Positions 9,034 to 18,100 of a stretch of DNA of 64,000 nt are shown here, in pieces. Within the stretch, counting starts at the first letter, position 1; the number at the start of each line of letters is the position of its first letter. Source of the DNA: Chitinophaga filiformis (GTDB taxonomy: Bacteria > Bacteroidota > Bacteroidia > Chitinophagales > Chitinophagaceae); NCBI RefSeq assembly GCF_021646545.1, contig NZ_JAKIRP010000008.1, positions 248,001-312,000 of the forward strand. Reading direction: 5' to 3'. The notes under the pieces were generated by a model. The model did not search any database, was not told the origin of the DNA, and saw nothing but the letters and a program-made list of their open reading frames with translations. A program made the position numbers and the translations under genes.

Positions 9034-10371
9034 ATGAAGCGTATCTATGCAATGGCAGGAGGGCTGCTGTTAACATTGTCAGCCGCCGCACAACAGACAG
9101 GTCATGTCGTATTGATCACTATTGACGGATTCCGTCCTGACTTCTACCAGGAAGCATCCTGGGGAATGAATAATCTCCGGATGATGAAGGAGAACGGCGT
9201 ATCTGCTGATGGGGTGAACTGTGTGTTTCCGAGTGTGACCTATCCTGATCATACTACCATCATTACGGGCGTAAAACCGGCTAAACACGGTATTTATTAT
9301 AATGCGCCTTTTGAAGAAGGGAAGGCCAGCGGTGTATGGTACTTCTACTATAACGGGATAAAAGCACCTACCTTATATGACGCGGTACATAAGGCCGGTA
9401 AAACCAATGCCAATGTGATCTGGCCGGTGACTGTCGGCGGACCGATAGATTATAATGTGCCGGATATCTGGCCGATAGGGAAGTCGACCGACAGGAGGGA
9501 CGCAACAGCCAAAGCAACAACACCTGTGGGTCTCTGGCAGGAGTTGGAGGATAATGCTACCGGTAAGCTGGGACCAGACGATTTTGCCATGGTAAGGGAA
9601 GAGCTGGTGATGGATGAGAATGTGGCAAGAATGGGCGCTTATATTATTACAAAATACAAACCCACTTTCACAACCTTACACCTCGCCTGTACTGATCACT
9701 ATGAGCATATGCAGGGCAGGGACGGCTTATTGGTAAGGAAGTCTGTAGCCGGTGCCGACAGAGCTATCGGTACTATCCTGGAAGCATTGATCAGGGCTGG
9801 TATTAAGGATAGCACCACCATCATTGTAACAGGTGATCATGGGTTTGTGGACATTCAGCAGTCATTCTCTCCGAATGTATTACTGGCTGAAGCGGGACTG
9901 ATCACTGATATAGACAGTGGTAACTGGAAGGCGAGGTTCCATTCGGCGGGCGGTTCTGCTTTCCTGCATCTGAAAGATAAGCAGGATAAGGCCTCATTGG
10001 AAAAAGTAAAGGAGATTCTGGCGCATTTACCGGCTGATCAGCAAAAACTGTTTAAAATAATTGACCGTAAGCAACTGGACGCCATCGGTGCAGATCCTAA
10101 TGCAGCACTGGCACTAGCAGCAGCACCGGGTACTACTATTGGCGGCGGTGTGAAGGGATCTGTTGTAAAGGCTGCGAAAGGCGGTACACATGGTTTTTAT
10201 CCGGACTTTAAAGAGATTCAAACAGGTTTTGTAGCATATGGCGCCGGTATAGCAAAAGGGAATACAGTGAAGGAGATGGACCTGACAGATGTGGCGCCTG
10301 TTATTGCAAAGTTGTTGGGATTGTCATTTAACACTGCCGACGGACATATTCCGGCGGGTGTACTGAAATAA
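9034..10371 (+). CDS. Periplasmic alkaline-phosphatase-superfamily phosphodiesterase (ENPP type)
   Basis: 445 residues with a cleavable signal peptide (MKRIYAMAGGLLLTLSAAA). It belongs to the type I phosphodiesterase / nucleotide pyrophosphatase family. First metal-binding site: ITIDGFRPDF. Nucleophile Thr: VFPSVTYPDHTTIITG. Later metal ligands: CTDHYEHMQG and TGDHGF, plus the final His near KGGTHGFYPD. Known relatives hydrolyse phosphodiester or pyrophosphate bonds in nucleotides, phospholipids or glycerophosphocholine. The insert that would decide specificity cannot be read by eye. It ends the SusCD locus and is followed by a strong terminator hairpin, so it is probably the catabolic enzyme for the imported ligand. 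Confidence 0.88.
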   Translation: MKRIYAMAGGLLLTLSAAAQQTGHVVLITIDGFRPDFYQEASWGMNNLRMMKENGVSADGVNCVFPSVTYPDHTTIITGVKPAKHGIYYNAPFEEGKASGVWYFYYNGIKAPTLYDAVHKAGKTNANVIWPVTVGGPIDYNVPDIWPIGKSTDRRDATAKATTPVGLWQELEDNATGKLGPDDFAMVREELVMDENVARMGAYIITKYKPTFTTLHLACTDHYEHMQGRDGLLVRKSVAGADRAIGTILEALIRAGIKDSTTIIVTGDHGFVDIQQSFSPNVLLAEAGLITDIDSGNWKARFHSAGGSAFLHLKDKQDKASLEKVKEILAHLPADQQKLFKIIDRKQLDAIGADPNAALALAAAPGTTIGGGVKGSVVKAAKGGTHGFYPDFKEIQTGFVAYGAGIAKGNTVKEMDLTDVAPVIAKLLGLSFNTADGHIPAGVLK

Positions 10372-10405
10372 AGCAACCTACTATCTATGAAATACCCATG
10401 TAAAA

Positions 10406-10443
10406 AGAAGCCATTAAGTCCTGTACAGGATTTAATGGCTTCT
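10406..10443. terminator. Bidirectional terminator between convergent genes
   Basis: An 18-bp nearly perfect hairpin (arms 10406-10423 and 10426-10443, one G-T pair, two-base loop) lies between the phosphodiesterase stop and the stop of the minus-strand VOC gene. Runs of A upstream and TTAAGTTTG downstream suit both directions. Confidence 0.75.
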
Positions 10444-10465
10444 TAAGTTTGTGTCTTTGTCCGGA

Positions 10466-10885
10466 TCAGGACTGCTGATTGTTAACACCCAGCATCCAGT
10501 CAACGCCATACTTGTCGGTCAGCATACCGAAAAGCGGTGACCAGAAAGTAGATGCCAGTGGCATGGTGATTTTGCCGCCTTCAGACAGGCCATTAAAGAA
10601 TTTCTTTGTTTCCTCTTCGGATGATGCACTGACGGAGATAGCGAAGTTATTACCAATGGTAACTTCCCCCATTCCGGAATCACTGCCCATCAGCAGGTCG
10701 CCATCTTTGCCGATAGGCAGTGCCACATGCATGATTTTGTTCTCATCGCCGACAGGACATTCATGCCCGGGAATGTCTTTGAATTTTGAAATCATTTGGA
10801 ATTCTACGCCAAACACAGACTTGTAAAAATTGAATGCTTCCTCACAGTTGCCATTGAAGATCAGATAAGGGTTAAGTGCAGCCAT
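10466..10885 (-). CDS. VOC-superfamily (PhnB-like) protein
   Basis: 139 residues of the vicinal-oxygen-chelate / glyoxalase fold, in the PhnB-like subgroup. The start MAALNPYLIFNGNCEEAFNF and the phrase FYKSVFGVEFQ are typical, as is the end (FGMLTDKYGVDWMLG). It is a small cytoplasmic protein that usually dimerises. The substrate of this group is not established; it is not a true glyoxalase or methyltransferase by sequence alone. A possible -7 box (TAACTTTG, minus strand, 10946 to 10939) lies 53 bases before the start. It is convergent with the phosphodiesterase gene and probably stands alone or with the DinB gene 133 bases upstream. Confidence 0.88.
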   Translation of the reverse strand: MAALNPYLIFNGNCEEAFNFYKSVFGVEFQMISKFKDIPGHECPVGDENKIMHVALPIGKDGDLLMGSDSGMGEVTIGNNFAISVSASSEEETKKFFNGLSEGGKITMPLASTFWSPLFGMLTDKYGVDWMLGVNNQQS

Positions 10886-11018
10886 ATCAGTTTTTTTGAG
10901 TGTTAGAGAATACCTCGTTTTAGTGTTAAGGAATAATTCAAAGTTAGCTGGATAATCAGATCCCCAGGGTGGTTATATCAGACAACTAAAGGGGGGAATT
11001 GCGTCATTAACATAAATG

Positions 11019-11516
11019 TCATGACCTGTCCCAGAATGCAGGAGGTTCGATACCTAATGCGCGCAGGTATACATATCCCTGTGCCCTGTGATGGATCTCG
11101 TTATCGATAAAGTAAAACAGGAGGAACTGGATGGTGCCTTCCCATTGTCCGAAGGCGAGGTCAACTTCATGGAATCTTTCTGGTTTGATCTGTGGCCATA
11201 AACGATTAATCTTCTCCGTTACTTCGTCCCACATATACAATAAGGCTTCTTTGGTCTGCGGAGTGGACTTCTTTTCCTGCTCTCCATATGGTAGCCATTG
11301 GCCTGTAACGATGCCGTCCATGCCAGGATTTCCCATGTTAATCATTTCGAGGGCCAGTTCGGCAAATGGACGCATGCCGCCTACAGAGAAAGTAAAAAGC
11401 TCAGTTTCCGGGAAGGCTTCGATCACTTTGCGGGTGACCCGGCGATGCCCCTGCCAATGCTCAAGAAGTTCTTCGGGGGTAATTACTGTTGCTAAAGCGG
11501 TCATTTGCTGTGTCAT
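11019..11516 (-). CDS. DinB-family protein
   Basis: 165 residues of the DinB/YfiT four-helix-bundle superfamily. An early helix contains HWQGHRRVTRKVIEAFPE, and the C-terminal helix carries the IDNEIHHRAQGYVYLRALG motif, whose His residues bind a divalent metal. Members include thiol-transferase-like and damage-inducible proteins, but most have no known reaction. There is no signal peptide, so it is probably cytoplasmic. It is upstream of the VOC gene on the same strand, with 133 bases between; co-transcription is possible but not shown. Confidence 0.87.
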   Translation of the reverse strand: MTQQMTALATVITPEELLEHWQGHRRVTRKVIEAFPETELFTFSVGGMRPFAELALEMINMGNPGMDGIVTGQWLPYGEQEKKSTPQTKEALLYMWDEVTEKINRLWPQIKPERFHEVDLAFGQWEGTIQFLLFYFIDNEIHHRAQGYVYLRALGIEPPAFWDRS

Positions 11517-12104
11517 GTTCAGATGGGTTTAAAGGTGAGTAATTTGCTTACAGTACAAAGTAAATTATGCGGAGTGACAACCCTATGTCAGTATCATTTC
11601 AGGGCGTTAAAAAAAAACACAAATTACCCCTGACAGGTTCACACGGGCAGGAACAAAGGTGAAAAGCAGGGCATATTGATTATAGCCGTTGATTATAAAT
11701 GTGTTGGATAAATGTTTGTGGTCAAACGCCGTAAATAGTGCTTATAAAAGTAATGTGGATAACTTATGTTGTGGATAACTTTTGCTAAATTTTTTTAACA
11801 TTTCGTTAGCTGTTAAAAGACTGACTATCAAATTCCATTACCAGAGTCCGCCTTGTTGGTATCCCTGATGGACATCCCTGCCCCGGGTACGTATTTTTAA
11901 TATTTTCATATTATTTATACTTTTAATCTTAAAATAGTAATATTTTTTCGCTATACCACATATGCCTATGGAGACTATTTATACTTCCCATCATGTTGTT
12001 GCGGGAAAGGTTGAAGGGGCTTTTTCAAACACAAAAACATTGTATGTCAGCTAACTGGTAATGCCCCTGGTTTTAACTGTTACTGACCATTCACGAAATC
12101 CCTA
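11517..12104. other. AT-rich intergenic region with paired DnaA boxes
   Basis: 588 bases without a gene. It holds two perfect copies of TGTGGATAACTT (11754-11765 and 11770-11781), each containing the DnaA box TGTGGATAA. They are followed by T-rich DNA (around 11790-11800) and a longer AT-rich stretch (about 11890-11960). The promoter of the giant T9SS protein must also lie here, but no TAnnTTTG box was found. Confidence 0.6.
11754..11781 (+). repeat. Two tandem DnaA boxes
   Basis: TGTGGATAA, the exact reverse complement of the consensus DnaA box TTATCCACA, occurs at 11754-11762 and 11770-11778. Both copies lie within a 12-base direct repeat of period 16. They could be part of a replication origin, a DnaA-titrating site or a DnaA-regulated promoter. 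The sequence match is direct; the role is inference. Confidence 0.6.
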
Positions 12105-15100
12105 TTGATGAAAAAGCTTCTAATACTACTATGCCTGTCATTGTGTTGTGCTTTCGGGACCTTGCATGCACAGACAGTGTACGTGAACATACCGGATACC
12201 GTGTGTATGTCCAGAACCAACGCTACTGCCAATCAGATCAAGTTCACCAGTGTGAACGCCATGGTAGAAGGCGCTGGGTTAGCCATCCCCCAAAAGGCCG
12301 ACTGGACCATCACATCTCCTAACAATACCGAAGCGGACTACGAGATCCTCTATACGGAGAATCCTGCCGCAACCAAAGCTGGCAAGCTGACGAACTCGAA
12401 AGCACTGACGCTGCAGTTCCTTGTACCGGGCGATTATACATTTAACATCAAGCTTTATTATAAAGGAGCAGATAGTGTATTGAGAACGGTGACGCGTACA
12501 GTGAAAATGTATGCTGCGGATTGTACCATCAGTACCTGTGGTGACGGTGGAGCGACCATGGCGGGATTTTCAGAGAACTTCGGCAGCATGCCTGATGGTG
12601 TGAACCGCAGGAATTATCCTGTGGATGGTGTCGTATTATATAATTATCAGCCTACCGGCGATCTTAATAATGATAGTTACGCCATCACTAACAGTCCTTC
12701 TTTTGCGAGGAGTGAGTGGGTATCCACGACGTCAGATCACACCGGCGGTTACCGCGGTGCAATGCTGGTAGCTAATTCAGCTGTTACTCCTCAGCAGTTC
12801 TATAAAAAAACAGTAACAGGTCTTTGCCCTGGTTCTGTATATAATTTCAGTGCCTGGTTAATGAACGTCAGTTCTGCCAATGCATTCAACAACACTTGCC
12901 GAAGCGGTTATCAATACGCAGGAGTCACCTTTACGGTGGTGGATGCAGCCAATCCGGCAAGGGTCCTGAATTCATTCAGGACTTATTCCGTTTCAATGAT
13001 GCTGGGTATTGCAGGACCAACCTGGCAACGATATGGCGGAACATTCGTCGTTCCTTCCGATGTGGATGAGGTAACCGTATATGTGACAAATAATAAACCG
13101 GGAGGTTGTGGTAACGATATCGCCATAGACGATATCGAATTTTCTTATTGTAGCCCAAGTATTGTTGCTACGATAGATGGTGATGGTGAAACACTCCAGG
13201 AAGTACTATGTGAAGGAGCACCGATCACCTTATCAGCCTCCTACCAGCCACTCGGGTATTTCGTTGACCCTGTCTATCAATGGCAGATGAGTGATGATGA
13301 AGGCCGTACATGGATAAATGTTCCTTATGGCACCGGCAACGCCCCCAACCTGGTGATAGGACCGGGTGAACTGAAAGGTACACGTAAAGTAGCATCAGAT
13401 TACCTGTTCCAGGTACTTATATATGAAAGAGGTAGTGACTCTACTACCTGTTCTTCTCCGTCATCCCAGATCAGGTTGACGATATTGCCAATGCCGACGC
13501 TCAATCTGACGCAGAGTGAGGTATGCTCTGGTACCTACGTGGAACTGGAAGCTTCCGGCGGTTTTGATTATTACACCTGGAAAGATCTGCCTGGTTATAC
13601 AGATACCAAACGTACTATACAGGTAGATAAGGATACTGTTATTACTGTATATGGATATGTGGAGTATGCCGACGGGCATACGTGTATGGACGAGAACAGT
13701 ACGCAGATCAAAATGGTACGCTCTCCAAGGGTAGATGTGGCTGTTTCTGACGCCAGCGTCTGCGTGGGTGAATCCATTAACCTGAAGATCAACGATGTTC
13801 TGACTGGTTATACCATTAACTGGTTCAGAGGTCCGGATGCAAGTGGTAACAAGATACCAATGCCGGAATACGATAATATGGTAGAAGCGTCCCAGATCCA
13901 GATCGTCGGCCTGGCTGATACTGTGTTCTCCGTGACGGTAAAAGATCTTGCGAACGTCTGTGAGGCGACTTCTGCTCCGGTTATAATTGATGTCAGCGCT
14001 ACACCAAGCACAAAACTGAAACCTAACCAGAACATATACTGTGCGTCCGCTAATCCGACCGGTAATTTTACCGTGGAAGTAGATAAAATTACTGGCGCAA
14101 CAGGTACCTGGAGAGTGGAAGATGTGTATGGTCCTGCTGTTACCGATGATGTGATCGATAATTATGTAAAGATCCTGCTGCCTTCCGCTGAGCGTACAAG
14201 AGTAACGCTGAAGAGACCAGGTACTTCCGTAGTATTGTCATGGACGGTGCGAAGCCCGGCAAATGCAAATTGTGCCACTACCATACTGGATACGCTGCAC
14301 CTTCTCGTAGATCCTACGTATAGTAACGCGGGTAAGGACACTACCCAATGTGGAACAGATAATATCTTTATCATGAATGCCAGCCAGCCACTTGCTGATA
14401 CGGTGGCTTCCGGCCCGGCAGCAGAAAAAGGTATCTGGAAGCTGGTGTCCGGTAATGCTACGATCGCTTATGACACTGCTTACAATACAGCCGTAACAGC
14501 GCTTGATAATGAGGGCGATATCGTGCTCACCTGGAGCATTACAAATGCCGGTGGATGTATTGCCAACATCGATACTGTTGTACTTCATAAAATAGGTAAG
14601 CCGGTGATCAACCTGGTGACGCCTGTTATATCATGTAGCAGTAAGGGCTCCTTTATATTAGATACATTATCTACTAAAGGAACACCTACCTTATATTCTA
14701 TTACCCCCGGCACATCACCGATGCCAGGTTTTGTAAATATTATTGACCAGCCGCTGGTGTGGCCGCTGACAGTTCCATACCCTGCTACCACAGCTCCGGG
14801 TGTGTATACTTTCAACCTGAGCTACAAAACAGCGAAAGCCGGTTGTGATTCTACCATTCCGTTCACCGTGAATGTATCGTCTGCGCCAACAGCGCCTACC
14901 GGTATTACCGCAAGTGCTACCAACATCTGTGGTGCAGGTAATACTGTTACGCTGACCGTCAACGGCGGTAGTCTTGGTCTGCAGTCAGACAAGGTAACAC
15001 CTAACGGCGTATGGGCATGGTATGCAGGCGGTTGTGGTACTGGTACCCGTCTTGCTACAGGTGCATCTGTTACCCTGCCACTGAGTGCTACCACCACTTA

Positions 15101-18100
15101 TTATGTAAGGGCAGAAAGCCTTGGCGGCTGTGATACGACCGTCTGTGTAAGCAGACAGGTAACCTTCACCCCAATGCCTGCAGCTGTAAGCGCCGGTGCT
15201 GACCAGTCTAACTGTAACAGTACGGCCTTCACCATGGCAGCCAGCGATCCTGCACCGGGTACGGGAGCATGGAGCCTGCCTACAGGCACTACCGCCACGA
15301 TCACTGCGGGTCAGGTGAACAGCAGAACTGCGCTGATCAATGTACCACAGGGTACCAGTGTAACAGCTATATGGACCGTAACAAACGGTACCTGTGTGGT
15401 GAAAGACACTGCAGTGCTGACCAACTTTGCACCTCCGACAACTGCTAATGCAGGACGTGATTCTATACAATGTGGCAATGCGCAGTTCGTTATGAAGGCG
15501 AACGCCGCAACCATAGGTACAGGTACCTGGAGCCTGTCTGCAGGTACTACAGCCAGCATTACCACCGGACAGGAAAACAATCCGGCTGCGACGATCAATG
15601 TACCGGCAGGTGTGACCGTGACGGCTACCTGGACTATCAGAAATGGCCTCTGCGTTTCTACAGATAATGTAGTATTAACGAATGCAATACCACCGACGAC
15701 GGCGAACGCCGGACTGGATCAGGCGAAGTGTGGTGTGAATAATTTTATCATGACTGCTTTGCCGGTAACAGTAGGCACTGGCAAATGGATACTGCCAGCC
15801 GGCACGCCCGCTAGCATTCCAGCTGCACAGATCAACAATCCGAATGCAGTGATCAGTGTGCCAGTGGGTGTCAGTGTAGTCGCCACATGGCAGACCACCA
15901 ATGGTACATGTACAAGTACAGACAATGTAACACTGACTAACTCTGTAATGCCGGCAACGGCCAACGCAGGACCGGACATATCACAATGTAATAACACCGT
16001 GTTCACACTTTCTGCCAATGCACCGGGAACCGGTGGTGGTACCGGCAGATGGAGTGTGGTGTCTCCGGCTACTTATGTCCTCCCTGGAGCTGCTGTTAAC
16101 AATCCGAATGCGGTATTGAGCATTCCGGCGGGTACAGTGGTAGTATTGCGCTGGACCATTAGTAATGGTGGCTGCTCTTCTTCGGATGATGTGACGCTGA
16201 GCAACAGCCTTGCGCCAAATCCTGCTGCTGCAGGTCCTGATGAGGTACATTGTAATGCACCGGCCTTCGCACTGACAGCTAATTCAGCTGCGGGCGGCAC
16301 GGGTACCTGGAGAGTAATATCTCCTGCAACATTTATTTTCCCTTCCGCAGATATAAACAATCCAACAGCTAATATATCAGTACCTGCGGGTACTGTATTG
16401 AGGCTGGTATGGACGATCGCGAATGGCGGTTGTACGACCAGTGATACTGTAGTGCTGACCAACTACGCATTGCCGGACGTGGCAAATGCGGGACCAGACC
16501 AGTCACAATGTGCGGGCCTTGACTTTAAGATGGCGGGCAACAAACCTACTGTGGCAGGTGCTACCGGTACCTGGACTGTAGTAAGTGGTACTGCAACTAT
16601 CGCGGCAGGTCAGGCCAATATGGACACAGCACATGTGACATTACCCACCGGCGCGACAGCGGTATTACGCTGGACGATGACGAATGGTACCTGCTCCAAT
16701 TTTGATGAAGTAACACTGACAAGTATACCTAAACCTACAACTGCCAATGCCGGAGTAGACCAGCAGCATTGCGACAATGCGCTGTTCACGATGGCTGCCA
16801 ACACACCAGTGACAGGTACTGCTACCTGGAGCCTGCCTGCAGGAAGTTCCGCAAGCATTGCTGCCGGCAATTTCAGTAATCCGGCTGCAGTAGTGACCGT
16901 GCCTCCGGGTACTAGCGCTACTATCGCCTGGGTGATCTCAAACAGTACCTGTAACTCGGTGGACAGTATTACGCTCGTCAACAGCGTGATGCCAAACAAT
17001 GCAACCGCAGGTACGGACCAGGTACATTGTGATGATCCGAATTTCACTATGAATGCCAACACGGCATCTCCGGCTACTGCTGTAGGTACCTGGACAATCG
17101 TAGGTGGCGCTACTGCTGTCATTTCCGATATTCATAGTCCTACCGCCAGAGTGACCTTACAGCCAGGTACAACTGCTACCCTCCGCTGGACGATCGCCAA
17201 CGGTGCCTGTACTTCAACGCCTGATGAAGTTGTGCTGACAAATCAGCCTGCTATTCAGGGTAATACGATCACTGCTGACCAGGTGCTTTGCGCAAGCGAT
17301 GTTCCTGCAACACTGACTGGCGGTGCAGTAAGCGGTGGCACCGGCTCATTTACCTACCAGTGGCAGATGAGCACTACCAATGCCATCACAGGCTTCGTGA
17401 ATGTAACCACCGGCACCGGTGGCACGACCGATAGCTATACACCGGCCAGCATCAGCCAGAACACCTGGTTCAGACGTGTGGTAATGTCCGGCGCTTGTAC
17501 CGGCAATATCAGTAATGCAGTGATGCTGACGCTGATGAGCACTCCGCCGGTAGTAGTATCCGTTCCTGCACCGATCACGGTTGATTGCGTACAGGGTACA
17601 GACTACACCACTAAGTTTGGTACACCGGTATTCAGCCACGCTCCTTATAATAATGAACCAATAACAGTTACCAGCGCCGATGTAACTACCACCGTAGATG
17701 CATGTACGTTCAGGATAGAGCGTACCTGGACTGCTACTGACCGTTGTGGTCTGAGCGCCCAGGCACAGCAGGTGATCACGGTAACTGATAAAACAGCTCC
17801 TGTATTCAATGTAGCTGCTCCGGCTAATGTGACCGTCAACTGCGATGCTATCCCTGCAGCGGTGAACCTCACTGCAACAGACGCCTGCTCTGGTCCGCTC
17901 ACCGTGACGCCGATAGAAGTACAGGTGAGTCAGCCGGGAGCCTGCCCGAGCAACTACCAGCTGATCCGTAAATGGGTAGCTGTGGATGCCTGCGGTAATG
18001 CCAGCGATACCCTGAAACAGATAGTTACTGTTCGCGATATAACGCCGCCGGTGTTCGACGGCACTGCACCAGCCAATATCACAGTAAGTTGTGACCAGGT

